A stretch of DNA of 64,000 nucleotides from Trichopria drosophilae (taxonomy: Eukaryota > Arthropoda > Insecta > Hymenoptera > Diapriidae). This document shows, one piece after another, positions 1-11,063 of this stretch. Numbering within the stretch: position 1 is the first letter of the stretch; every line of letters begins with the position of its first letter. Position numbers and translations under genes: made by a program. The notes beneath the pieces are model-generated. The model did no database searches and was not told the origin of the DNA. It saw only the letters and a program-made list of their open reading frames with translations. The stretch covers positions 206,334,001-206,398,000 of the forward strand of contig CM059583.1 of assembly GCA_030407085.1 (NCBI GenBank), given 5' to 3'.

Positions 1-558
1 AATATAAATTTAAGAAACTTTCATGAATTTGTGTAACGTTACCGATCGAGTAATCTATCTTGAACGGAATGATATGGCTGGGGTAGTAGATTTTCTCTAC
101 TGGTAGATTTTAATAAACTATATATATGAAATAGGCTTGATAAACTTAGCAATGCTAAGAGAAAAATTAGTATTATGATTTTAGTTAAGGCTTAATAATT
201 ATACCTCTTATTAGATATAAGGTTCCTTTTACGTGTGTTAATAAATTAAAATTTGAAATATTTCATGAAACTGCTCGATTTCGTGCGAAAAACATTCATG
301 AGCGAATTTACTAAGAATATAACTGAAGTTGTATATGCGCTGACCACGTAAGTTGGGAAGAGACGAGCATATTTATGTTTCACTAAAGCCCACAAACATT
401 CCTGAAAACATGCTTTTCCGGCGACTAGGAAAACTCGCGAATGCATTTCCCTTTAAAGTTTCAAAATAAAAGTAAACCCAGCTGATTAGAAACTGCAGAA
501 ATGCGCATGTGGATTCTATGCTGAATTTTGGTACATATTTGTAAACTATTTGTTGCAG
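1..558 (+). other. upstream intron of the GPCR gene (3' part)
   Basis: AT-rich sequence that ends in the acceptor tgttgcag just before the first visible receptor exon. I see no open reading frame here that would supply the missing N-terminus and first transmembrane helix, so those exons probably lie to the left of the window. The exon that follows begins with the last two bases of a codon, so this is a phase-1 intron. Confidence 0.6.
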
Positions 559-708
559 GATACTCGGCGGCTTCTTTACTGGCAATCTGCTTCTGCATAC
601 CGTTTGCGTTGAGGGTTCTCATTCACAAGGAAACTGGACGATGGAGCAACTGGGCCCAAGCTTTCTATCACGCCCACCTCGAGCTTTTCCTCGGAAATGG
701 CTGTCTCG
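559..708 (+). CDS. class-A peptide-type GPCR, exon with TM2 and start of TM3
   Basis: First visible coding exon of a G-protein-coupled receptor, probably an orphan or neuropeptide receptor at the plasma membrane. It runs from acceptor ..gcag to donor cg|gtatga, with phase 1 at both ends, and carries about 49 complete codons. The peptide begins GYSAASLLAICFCIPFALRV, a hydrophobic TM2. A polar first extracellular loop follows (HKETGRWSNWAQAFYHAH), then the start of TM3 (LELFLGNGCLG). Exon 2 continues TM3 without a gap when the split glycine codon is joined. The family resembles the invertebrate receptors usually annotated as B0563.6/AH9.1-like. That assignment is from memory of the family and is tentative; the GPCR call itself is firm. 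Confidence 0.85.
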
Positions 709-1535
709 GTATGATATCTTTCTAGCAATCCCCATCTGACAATTGAAATACCCCAGTAAGGGATTCATTCTTGACGAGTTTTTATACGTCACCGCTCGAT
801 AAAAGACACTGTCCTCATTTGAATTCATTTTTGAAAGAAGACGAATTTTTTCTCGACGTCAGAAAGCTGGAAATAATAACCTCTAACATTTCGGTTCACC
901 GCTGTTTTCATAAATTTAGCATCGAAAAGTAATTTCTCAAAAAAATTTCAGAACTTTTCTTCATTTTAAAGGCTGGTTACCAATGAAAATGTAGGACTAT
1001 TTGATCATTGGCTCTCTTTTATTCACGGTCAATTTTACTATTTCAAATCAAGGAAGAAGAATCTTGGATTTTAAAAAGAATTACTGAACTCTTTGTTAAT
1101 TATTGAACAAATTTTTGAAATCAAATTTCATGTCTATTTTGCCAGTATTATGTAGAATTTTGATTATTCTTTGTAACTATTTGATATAAATAATAACAAA
1201 GTTTTCATATCTCTTAAAGAAAGTTGGGTTGTCTTAATGGGAAAACTAAATTTTTCTAGGTACTTTATTTGCCGTTATAGTTCTCTTTTGAAGAGCACGT
1301 GGCCTGTGTTTTTCCCTTATGTTCTTATTACATTACATTCTTCAACATATGCGGGGTACTTTCAGTCAGAAGCAAAACCGGGATTGAGGTTGCAAAAACC
1401 GCAATACATTTACTATTTTACCTTCTTTCGTTATAACTTCATTTCTTCATGTTTTTTGATGCAATGATTATAAATATGACCAAGACAATGAGTGACGAAG
1501 TAATTTTGACCGTTAACGCTCCATAAAACATTTAA

Positions 1536-1602
1536 TTAGTTGCTAGAGCATTCGACTGGCAATCGAAAGGGCCCGATTTCAAGTCCCGGGACATCGAATC
1601 TG
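1536..1602 (+). repeat. tRNA-like relic (possible SINE head)
   Basis: The stretch contains a shortened A-box region (..agttgctagagca), an anticodon stem-loop ttcga/ctggcaa/tcgaa, and a T-arm gcccg/atttcaagt/ccggg that resembles a B box. Part of the D arm is missing, and there is no proper acceptor stem at the 5' side, so a working tRNA is unlikely. The same tRNA-type sequence with related bases recurs on the minus strand near 33076-33149, which suggests a common tRNA-derived repeat family. Confidence 0.5.
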
Positions 1603-3539
1603 TAAAAATTTTGGCCTTCATTTTTTCATGAGTCAGAAATGATACAATAAAATAAGTAGACTTTCCATCTTTGACAAACAATTTTTAGATTTCTTGAAAA
1701 AAAAATAAAAAATTCCAGTTTCCATCCTTTGCTTAGCATAAATTTTCAAATGTAATGAATTTAAATAAAAAGACCACGCCATTTCCTATTCCTCTAATTT
1801 TGAGGGTGCTCTTTCCATTGGCAGAGTCGGAATTGCATTGCAATGACTCCAAAAACAATTATGGTACGTCTTTTTTGTTACCTTTACAAGGTAAAGGATT
1901 TTAAATATGCAACAAATTTCGTTTTTTTCGAGTCAATACAGTTCGCGACGACAAAATGAAACTAATGCACAAAAGCTATGACAAGACATTTTTTCATTTT
2001 ACCCTCGAATCATCTTCTTTAAAATGTCAAGATGTCGGCAAAATAAACCTTATATGATAAATTAATAAATAAATGGTGTTGTTGGGTAGCAACACTTTAT
2101 ATTACAGTCGACAAAGTCGTCCTTTTTATTTATTTTTTCTTATGATAAATTAATCTTATTGATGAAGTTCGCATCTCTATTGGTATAATTATCCCTAATA
2201 TGTTAGTATAGGTATTTAAATTGCCGCTGATTACGAATTTGGGATCAGATTTTTTAACTATAATATAGCCGATAATTCATGATAAACGGTACATACGCAA
2301 TTTTCTTCATTTTTTAATTTAAACTGTGCCATATTGGTTTTGGAGTCATTAAAATGCGTTTTTGACAAACCCAATCGAACGAGCATCGAAAAAAAAAAAT
2401 AGTAGAATATATTTAGAACTTTGATTTCAGCTTTTAATGCAGAAAATGATTATCAAACATCAGGGGCAAAGTGGGTAAAACTGCGGCGAAATAATTTTCC
2501 AGAGAGTAAATCCCGAATATTCTAAATGTAGATCACAAAATACTCGAAAGGTAAAAGATATTTTTAAATCCATACATCTGCTGGAATTTAATCGGTTTTT
2601 TGTGAATGAAGAGTCCAAATTTGAATTCTTATATATTTTATATGAAATTACTAGTCGATCTAACCAAAACTTCAACGTTAAAACGTTAATATTCGTAACT
2701 TTCGAATACGAAATTTTTATTTTAATCACTCGCGTAATATAATGATTGATCTATACAAAATATTGACATGTAATGTATAAACATATTTTATGAACTAAGC
2801 ATAAACTCATATTGACAACATTCTGGAAAATTACATTTCGTATATTTCAGATATATTAGATTCTGGATTTTCAATATTAGCCACAAATTACTTTCGGAAA
2901 AATTATTTTTCGGGCACCCTCCTTTCTCTCCAATATCAATTGAAAATTGTGCATTTCCCGGAATTATTGAGTTAAGTTTTATTCAGTTTAATGATTGAGC
3001 TTCAATTCGTGGCTCATTAGTCTTATTAAAACTCGCCATCTGAATAATGGGTTTTTCCATGTCAACAATATCAATTACTTCAAAATTAATGATTCTTGGT
3101 CATTGAATTCCTTAAAATTGCGACATCGATTTTTCTAAATATCGTATTTCAATGAGACTATCAGCATTTTTTTCTAAAATTAAATAGTTTTATTGAAAAT
3201 AAAATTTTATTGTGTCAGGACTTTGACTAAGAACATTATACAAATTAAATTTTGGTTTTGAGTGTTTTTTCGAAATTTGATTGAATTATAATAAGTGTTG
3301 AAAATAATTAAAGTAATAAATATGAAATAGTAAAGAAAATGCTAAAACTGATAGGTATCATAAAACAAAACATAATATGTAATTATTCAACTAGAAATGT
3401 TTTAGTTTATATAGTCCACAGTAGATGCAGATTAAATTTCATTTTACTTCAGATATGATCCAGAGCATTTTAAAAAGTTTTGTTAGCGAAAATGCAAATA
3501 ACCAAACGTAATTATTCTAAAATCTATTTTCCCACATCC

Positions 3540-3960
3540 TTATGCCCCAGGCATAAAATGGAAAGGCAACTTTAAAGGGACACCATAAATAGCATAAGGA
3601 TACTTTCGCAACACTGTTCGACGCGTCTGAAGGCCATTCGACGTTATCGTATATTTTACGGTCATAAAATCCACCCAGGCTTTTCCGCTATTGTTTTCAC
3701 CGAGAACGAGACGTAAAAAATGAAATGAAGCTCCGTTCCCGTTCCATTCCCAACGAACAGATAGAGCTTTATGGCGCTCTTTTATACAGCTGCACACAAG
3801 TTTTTTTTCCATTCATAAAGTATTGAATTCTCATAGGTGCCGACTTCTATAATAAAACGGGAATTTCCTTGCTGCAACCACGCTTTATTTATAAAACCGT
3901 AGAACTGCGAAAAGGAATGACCGTCGGACGATGCAAAAGGCGCGGTAGTACTAATTGTCT
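3540..3960. other. GC-richer patch inside GPCR intron
   Basis: This block is clearly less AT-rich than its flanks and has a 90-codon open frame on the minus strand (3812 to 3540). The predicted peptide has no domain I recognise and no clear splice sites. It may be a conserved non-coding element, an old exon or a transposon fragment. I do not call it a gene. Confidence 0.25.
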
Positions 3961-5029
3961 TCGTTAAGCAATTTTTATTTCATGCACCATTTTTTCTATT
4001 ACGTTGTAAACCAGTAATATTTTAGTCTTAAAATATTTAGCTTTTTTTTGAGTAACGAAGACACTATGACCTGGATATGAATATAATGCTTTTAAAAAAT
4101 TACGAATGGAAAACTTTTCAGGACAATGCTGCCATTTACAAACGCTGTAATAGGCATATCTCTGGAACTTTTAAACTTTGAGATGTGCAACTTTTTATTA
4201 TTATTTTTAAAAGCATATGTTTAATATTCATTTTGTTGCCTTAAGTATCTGTAAAATAAAAGAAAACACCTCGCGAAACTCATTTGTAAGCGTTGTTCTG
4301 CTGTACAAGAACCGCAAGCATTCTTCTTTCGTATAAATTTATGCAGCTACATAACTTTAATATGAATGACATTTTTTAAGGTTTGCAAGTCGAACTGACC
4401 AGTTTTCATATTAATTTACAAATCTTGCGGCTGGGAGTACAAGATGGACTAAAAATAAATTAAATGTCACATACTCCTATTCGAAATCAAACAATTTATT
4501 AGATAAATATTAGACAATTTTCATATTTATTATGTTAAAGGGAAAATGGATAGCGTAAGACATAAATGGATAGATTTTTCTAGGTATGTAATAACAATTC
4601 CAATTATTCTTCTTTCTTCCTTTTTTCTGCTATGATTAAATAATTAATTTCAATACATCAAAACTTAACTTATGGTTTATTTCAAGTTTTATTATAATTT
4701 GCGCAGCTAAGAAATGAGTTGTTTCAAGAATTTTAAGAATTCGTAACAATGCTTACCACTATTTTTCGAAAAATGGTAGTATGACGTAAATAATAAAACA
4801 TATCTATGGTGGTATACTATCTATTAATTAATGAAACGAATCCTACTAAAGCTTATATTTATATATCTCATTTGAGAAAATACGCCCAAATGGTTGGGTA
4901 GAAGGTCTTTTTTCTCGCTTTTATGGGAAAATGTTTATACATTCTCTTAATGTCAGACTGCATTAAAAAATATATCAAAAGGAATAACTACGTCGTCACT
5001 AAAATAACTGAAACGATATTTTTTAATGT

Positions 5030-5110
5030 GGCGGACGGGGCGCGGGGGCTCGATAATTCGAACGCGAAGGTTTCTCCCTAGGGCGCGAAATCGAGCTTCG
5101 CGGCCGGAAT
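5030..5110. repeat. GC-rich repeat fragment with CCCTAGGGCGCGAAAT motif
   Basis: A short CpG-rich block containing ccctagggcgcgaaat followed by cgcggccgg. The same motif recurs near 38032-38065 (ccctagggcgcgaaat then cgcgtccgg), so this is an interspersed repeat rather than unique sequence. The element type is not known. Confidence 0.4.
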
Positions 5111-5129
5111 GTTAAAAATGTTATTTTTT

Positions 5130-5450
5130 AATATTTCGGCTGACTTATGGCGAGAATCGAAGTTTTGAAAATACTCATTTACACTGTTTACACATTTAAG
5201 GAACCCCCTCCTTCTCTCCCCTTTTTTCCTACCTAAGTTACATAGGGAATGTTCTCATAGGCACCACTCTTTCTCTAAATATGTTTGGACCCCCTAAATT
5301 CGCTATAATTTTATAATATAACTATTAGTAAACGAACTATTAGTAAAATTAGAAAGCTGTTAGTAAATGAACGAGTATTAAGGAATAGCCGACGCTCCAT
5401 AGGGTCGAAGTTTCTGAGCGAGCGAGGCATCACGCCAACACTAGCTTTAA
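5130..5450 (+). repeat. interspersed repeat, copy 1
   Basis: This block reappears in reverse orientation at about 59600-59900. Shared landmarks are ttcgaagttttgaaaat-ctcatt, the ggaccccc / gggggtcc segment, actattagtaaacgaa and ggaatagccgac-ctcc, and the terminal segment gaagtttctgagcgagcgag. No TIRs or open frame are evident. The family is unidentified. Confidence 0.55.
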
Positions 5451-6077
5451 ATTGAAATAACAATATCTCAAAATATCATTTAAAAATCTGCAAAAAATTC
5501 AGTGTCATCCTTTTTGAATTGTCACAACTTTTCTTAACATTTTTGTTAAAAATCTTATTGTTTTTAAGTTAAAATCTTCAGCAATTTTTCAAAACGTTAC
5601 GATTGGGGATGTTATTTTGAAGTCATTAAAATGAAGTAAGGTATAGATGTGACATATGTTTCTATTGGTTTCTTCAGAATTTTAACAGAATCACAAATAT
5701 TCTGGTATTTTGGAAAACAATATTTAGGTTTAAATATTTCCTAATTTTTAACAGTTTCTTGACACCATATTGGAATTTCTAAGTGCTAAACCTCAATTTT
5801 AACCGCAGAATTTATTCAACTTCAATTTGGATGCGAAACACTTATGCGCAAAATTGAAATACAAATGAAAAAAAATGTTATTCCCGGCATTAAGGGGTTA
5901 AAATATGAGCCTTTTTCGGTATTTGTCTCACCAAATTTCATCATTTTCTGGTCGATGAGATAATATCAAATTATTTCTTATCACTAATATCGTAATTTGA
6001 TCCATAAATAGATATCTATTTTTAAATAGACTATATATTCCAAATTCAAAACGGCAAATAGTTTCTGGATCTAACTG

Positions 6078-6493
6078 AAACGAGGATGTCCACGGGTATA
6101 GGTGGTTTAGTCCACTAAGGTGCAACCTCCAATACTGTTCAATTCGGATAGAGTATGATGAGATGTAACTCACCTCATATCAAATTTGATTATGTTGTTA
6201 AACAATTTTAATTTTATTAAATAATCATTATTTAAGTCGCGGATTATACATAGGAAAATGCAGCAATATAAGCAATAACAGTCCGCATAATCGTTTGTTT
6301 GTAACAGATTCGCTGTTATTACTTAGATTACTGAATTTTCATATGTAAAAAACCGATTTTTTAAACTGTCCCACGTGATAAAACACTGTAATTTAGAATG
6401 AGATGTCCCATCATACTCCATCCGAATTAGGAAGTTTCGGAGATTACATCTCGGGCGACATAACCACCTGTACCCGTGGTCATCGTCCTTTGT
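6078..6493. mobile_element. foldback MITE family 1, copy A
   Basis: The ends are inverted copies: cgaggatgtccacgggtataggtgg on the left against ccacctgtacccgtggtcatcgtcctt on the right. The arms also share attcgga-agagtatgatgagatg. The centre carries gcggattatacataggaaaatgcagcaatat. No coding capacity is seen. Sequence and layout match the copies at 7611-8034 and 8823-9484. It is non-autonomous. Confidence 0.65.
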
Positions 6494-6998
6494 TACATAC
6501 ACACAATTGTACGTCTCCACAATCTTTGCATTCAGAAGATATTAATTTGTTTTTTCATCTTTGTAACATACAACACATCTTTTTCTGCTAGAGTTATTGC
6601 ATGTTTGTAGAAAGTACCTTCGAATCTAGTAGGATCTTCCACGGAAAAACTGTGTCGAATGTGATTTTTGCAGCGCATTTAAATCAATTTGTTGTCAATC
6701 ATGTTCAACATTCATTTCGTCCGACAAATTGGATACACCATCTTGAATTTTAACATTTTTAGATCAGATTTTTCGAAATTGTATTTCGTGACATTTTCAG
6801 CGAAATAGGAAAAAAAGTATGCCTAAACGGGTTAATCCCGCCTTCTGCGGGGGAGGGGAAGGAGGGGTAAATGAGTTTTGTTTATGCCAAATGATATGTT
6901 TTCTGACAAAAATTGCAGTTCACAGTTTCTTGATATTTTAAAGACTGGCTTTAACCAGTTTTAGCACTTTTTATTATCAGTGAAGTGGTTAAACCACA

Positions 6999-7614
6999 TT
7001 AACCCTTTCAGTCACAGAGGTCGATGTATCGACCACCTTTTCAAGTGGATGAAAAACGTATAAAAACCCATCAGATTTGCTTGGAAATTGATAATCGGGG
7101 ATTTTTGGGGACGCTGATTACAAATCCGATATTGGTTTTCGAAAATTCAAAATGGCGGATCATTAAATCCGCCATTTTGATCCGACATTTTTATCGTCAT
7201 ATTGATGGCGGACGACTTTAAAAAAAAAAGATCCAAATCACTTGAAACTAGTCACTCTGGGATTTTTGGGGTCGCTGATTACGAATCTGCTATTAGTTTT
7301 CATAAATTCAAAATGGCGGATTCAATATGGCGGACGACTTTTTTAAGAAATGATCCAAATCACGTCAAACTTGTTACTCGGGGTTTTTGGGGTCGCTGAT
7401 TACGAATCCGATATCAGTTTTGAAATAGTCGTTCGCCATATTGGATCCATAATTTTTTAAAACTAACAGCAGAATCGTACTCAGCGACCCCAAAAACCCG
7501 CGAGTAACAAGTTTCAAGTGATTTGAATCATTTTTTTAAAAAGTCATCCGCCTATTTTCAATAGCGATTATAATCGTTTGTGAATTATCCTAATTGCGTG
7601 ACTGAAAGAGTTAA
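6999..7614. mobile_element. piggyBac-like MITE with internal minisatellite
   Basis: The element begins TTAACCCTTTCAGTCAC and ends GTGACTGAAAGAGTTAA. These are 13-bp terminal inverted repeats bounded by TTAA at both ends, the target duplication typical of piggyBac elements, whose termini often start CCC. The interior is not a transposase. It is made of imperfect tandem and inverted units built on ttttggggtcgctgattacgaat and aaatggcgga. The short open frames across it are by-products of the repeats. Confidence 0.65.
7080..7540. repeat. minisatellite of TTTTTGGGGTCGCTGATTACGAATC units
   Basis: Copies of the unit start near 7098, 7260 and 7384 on the plus strand, with an inverted copy near 7478-7500 (cagcgaccccaaaaacccgcgagtaacaag). 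Between them sit aaatggcgga and its complement tccgccatttt. Unit spacing is roughly 120-160 bp. The array lies wholly within the TTAA-bounded element. Confidence 0.65.
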
Positions 7615-8034
7615 AGAAGGATGTTTACGAGTAAAGGTGATTTCTCTCTCCAAGATGGAATCTCTGAACTAACAAATTTGGTTAGAGTATGATGAGAGTT
7701 AATATTTAATCGTAAATTCGATTGTTTTATGATGTGCGAAAAGTTTAAAAAAACGCCTTTGAAACCGCAGATTATACATAGGATCGGAAAATTCAGTAAT
7801 TTCAGTAGTAATAGGTCGCACTGTGTGTTGTTCCCAGTAGGTGCGGACTGTTACTACTTAGACTCCAGCATTTTTCTATGTATAATCCGCAATATTGATT
7901 TTCTAATCTTTTCCAGATGATATAACAGTCGAATTTTCCATTAGGGGTTACTATCATCATACCCGAATTTGTCAGTTTGAGAGGTTCCATCTCGTGGGAG
8001 GAAATCACCTATAGTCGTGGGCATCCTCCGTTAA
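7611..8034. mobile_element. foldback MITE family 1, copy B
   Basis: The arms begin TTAAAGAAGGATG on the left and end CATCCTCCGTTAA on the right. They continue inward as aaggtgatttc / gaaatcacct and then ggaatctctgaac-aacaaatt / aattt-gtcagtttgagaggttcc. The whole element could fold on itself. Its left TTAA is the right TTAA of the neighbouring piggyBac-like MITE, so the two abut exactly. Internal attatacata blocks are also inverted. Confidence 0.65.
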
Positions 8035-8334
8035 CCATCCAGTCACACATTACTTCGACATATGTTTGGTTTGTTTTTGTAATTTTAATAATCTCACAGT
8101 TACAATTTTAAAGTTACGCTCATATATTTAATGACTATCATATGTTTTTTATTTTTCGGTAATAACATTTACATGTAGTTTGGATCGAGATTGTCAAGGA
8201 AAATGTCTGGATTGTGAGAGCCCCACAAACAATTCTATTAAGAAAAGCTAAGGCATTTAAGAGCCTCGTAAATTCGCAATCTAGTCTCGAAGATGTAATC
8301 GCACGATACATAAATTTCTGCATTTTGTGCACAG

Positions 8335-8585
8335 GTGTGGGTGTCATAATGCTCCTGGCACTGACTGTGGAGAGATACGTGTGTGTGTGCCACCCTGGCC
8401 AATATACGGGGCCGGTGTGTGGCCCTCCGCAGCTGACGGTGGTTCTCATCCCGCTCGCTACGTTCCTCGTTTATCTGCCCAGCGTATTTCGGGGAGAAAT
8501 TACGACATGCCTAGGGGCCCCTGGAGGAGCCCTCATCTACCAGAAGAGAGACAACCTCACTTTCCTCAACTCTCTCTTCTATCAG
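8335..8585 (+). CDS. class-A peptide-type GPCR, exon with TM3, TM4 and ECL2
   Basis: The exon runs from acceptor gtgcacag to donor cag|gtgtga, with two split-codon bases and then 83 codons. It completes TM3 with VGVIMLLALTVERYVCVCHP, which contains ERY, the family version of the DRY G-protein-coupling motif. TM4 follows as LTVVLIPLATFLVYLPSVF, lacking the usual tryptophan. The second extracellular loop has a cysteine (FRGEITTCLG). The exon ends at ..LFYQ, entering TM5. The only Cys near the start of TM3 lies 14 residues before the ERY glutamate, not the usual 24, so the classical TM3-ECL2 disulphide partner is not obvious. Confidence 0.9.
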
Positions 8586-8822
8586 GTGTGACCGCAATTT
8601 CATATTACCTTAAGTATGTAAATTTTACCCCCTTCGAAATTTTCCTGACGGAAGATAGCTATTAGGCCATCCGCCAAGTTGCTGACTTATGAAAGTTTTA
8701 AATATTTCTTTTTAAACGAAGTATTAGGTTGTGAAATTTATTTTTTATAGCGTTGATTATATATTCCTATTTAATCCTTTAATTCGAAATTGTGTGTTGC
8801 CATAATCTTTTAAAACTGGACC

Positions 8823-9484
8823 ATAAAGGAGAATGGCTACGTGCATAGGTGATTTCCATCCTGAACATGGAATCTCTGAAAGAAATAAATTTGGTTAGTG
8901 TGTGATGTGAACACCTGGTAGAAAATCAAACCGCGTGTTTTATTTTGAGCCTTTCCACCAGTCGTTTATACGAGTTATGGAAATTTAAAAATGTTCAATT
9001 TTCTAAAATTTCAAAATTTTGAAAAATTCTCACACGTTAACGAGTGATTTTAAAAATCTGAAAAAATTTGACCAGTCTTACCGATGCATTCAGTCTTATA
9101 GATGCATTCACCGGAATGCATCTATACAAAAATTACGGACAAAATTGGTGATGATCGATTTTAAAATTGGGTGAGTTGGCGGGGAATGCCCCACATGCTG
9201 ATATTTAGCGGGGGCAGTATTCACAGAGACCCTAAACGTTAAAGTGTAAAACATGGCGGACACCAATATTTCCGTTAAGTCGCAACGATTACTAGAGGGA
9301 CACTAACCTACTACGAGCTATTACTACTTAGATTACTGTATTTTCTATATAAAATTTCCGACTTTAACAACGATTTCTTCAACTTTCACAAGCGATAAAT
9401 ATAGTCTTAGGTGTTGCTTTTGAGCATACTCTAACCGATTTTTTCACGGCGGAAGTCATTTATACACCTGTCATCCTCCTTTAA
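8823..9484. mobile_element. foldback MITE family 1, copy C
   Basis: The left end ataaaggagaatggctacgtgcataggtgattt is the inverse of the right end acacctgtcatcctcctttaa. The inner segment atggaatctctgaaagaaataaatttggttag matches copy B. The copy is longer (about 660 bp) because its centre has diverged or received extra sequence, including a catggcggac fragment. The right end keeps TTAA; the left end has decayed to ataaa. Confidence 0.55.
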
Positions 9485-10840
9485 GAGTTCTCCATTATTT
9501 CTATTAATGTGTATCGAAAAAGAATGCCCACGCCACGCAGTGGTCAACTGAAGAGTCTCAAAACTGTGTCAAAACTGAATTCTCGTTATTCAATTCGATT
9601 TTTTAATAAAATCTCAAGTTAAAATAGTCCTATTAAGTGTTTTTACTAAAATAATCCTTATAAGTTGTCCTTTAACCTGTTACTTTCTAAATTTCAAAAT
9701 AAATAAGTGTATATTGATGTAAATTACGATTAGATTGAGGAAAAATATGAAATGTTTTTAAGTGAGACAAAACGCTAGTGTAATCCCTTGAATTTTTTAA
9801 AGCTGAATCCAAGCTAAAGTTCCAATTATTAAATTTATTCAAATTTATGAGATGATCTCAGAAACTAATAAAAAACGCTATTAATAGTGAAAAAGAACAT
9901 CGATAGTGGACGAGACACTAAACTAGTTTTGCCACGTATTTCCGCGAATAGAGAATGCCCATGGCAGCCATAAATACATTTTAAAGTGTAATCTTTATAG
10001 CATAAATAGATTAAAAGAACGTAGAATTCTGAAGATTTAAAAAGAAATTGCAACAAAGTATGAAGAAGGTAAGAAATATAAATACTTTAGAAAGTCAGTG
10101 AAAACAGGCAAAACCGATCAGACGTTGTCTAAACTTCCTTTGTTTCAAGTAAACAAGTCCTTCACGTTTCTGTCTTTTTTCGGTTAAGACCATTTTGAAA
10201 TAGTTTCTACGTTAGAAATTTTGAACAAAGAAAACTCATCACAACACGAATTAAAGCAAAAGAAGAAAATAGTCTGTTGAAAATCGTTGATAAAGTTACG
10301 GATTTTAATGAAAAAGGCAATAATGTAAGTAACTTTTGTAACTACTGGCCTGCTGCATTTACTGCAAAAATGTTTTTGTTGCATCTCAAACGTACTTAAT
10401 TTTTTTATTTGGTTTTGGAACATTCTTTGCAGTTTATCTTAAGAATTTGGGCTAATCTAATAATTCTGACTTCGGATTCAGATGCATCGAATAAAAATAC
10501 ATAAGACTTCACTTGTGTGTCTTGACCATGCTATATTTTATAGTGGTTTTTTACTCTTGTCATTCAGGACGTGTTAGTCGACATTTTATTTTTTCTTTAC
10601 TATTCATGCTGAGTGTAAAAAATTACAAATAATAAAGATACAATTGCATGTTAACTATACTATACAACTTTCCCATTTTACCCAAGAAGGGCACAAGTAA
10701 AAAAATAAACGTCACCTACAATTCGCCTTATACAATAAATCATAATAAAATTAGTAATTCTTTCTTCGAAATAAAACTGTTTAAACTTGGCTCTCCTTTG
10801 ATATAAACATTGTCACGTGGTCAAATGGGTGACGCCACTA

Positions 10841-10980
10841 TTCAACACATAACTTTTCAACACAAGTACGTTTTCACCACAAGATAACTTCATCATAAAC
10901 ATTTCAACACACAAACATTTCATCATAAAATTTTTCAACAAATGACCATTTCAACATAATATATTAAACATTTTAACAAA
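10841..10980 (+). repeat. degenerate ~16-bp minisatellite (CAACACAAacattt type)
   Basis: About eight to nine imperfect units follow each other, each starting caacaca, caccaca, catcata or caacaaa and ending in attt or tttt (for example ttcaacacataactttt, then caacacaagtacgtttt). Unit length varies from 14 to 18 bp. The array runs directly into the TTAGG-like block. Confidence 0.6.
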
Positions 10981-11063
10981 ATAGATTAAGTTAGGTTAAA
11001 TTAGGTTATAATGTTAGGTTAGGTTATAAAGTTAGGTTAGGTTGTATGGTTAGGTTAGGTCTA
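10981..11063 (+). repeat. interstitial TTAGG-like telomeric-type repeats
   Basis: Repeated gttaggttaggtt blocks occur three to four times, spaced by ataa, gtat or similar. TTAGG is the telomere repeat of most insects. Here it is interstitial, short and interrupted, inside an intron. Such runs are widespread in insect genomes and do not prove a former chromosome end. Confidence 0.6.

Larger units (their letters stand above)
709..8334 (+). other. GPCR intron (7.6 kb), repeat-rich
   Basis: Donor gtatga and acceptor tgtgcacag, phase 1. The long intron holds a tRNA-like relic (about 1536), a GC-richer patch (about 3540-3960), an interspersed repeat (5130-5450), two copies of a foldback element (6078-6493 and 7611-8034) and a piggyBac-like MITE (6999-7614). 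Between these, at 1603-3539 and 3961-5029, I see only AT-rich sequence with no supported feature. Confidence 0.8.

Noticed and set aside
1536..1602. Functional tRNA gene
   Set aside because: Part of the D arm is missing and there is no paired acceptor stem.
7024..7399. 65-codon plus-strand frames
   Set aside because: They fall inside the minisatellite of the TTAA element and repeat with its units.
8327..8665. 112-codon frame overlapping the second GPCR exon
   Set aside because: A different frame of the same exon. The receptor frame has ERY and TM3/TM4 and joins its neighbours in phase.
10841..11063. CRISPR-like array
   Set aside because: Units are degenerate and contiguous without unique spacers, in eukaryotic intronic DNA.
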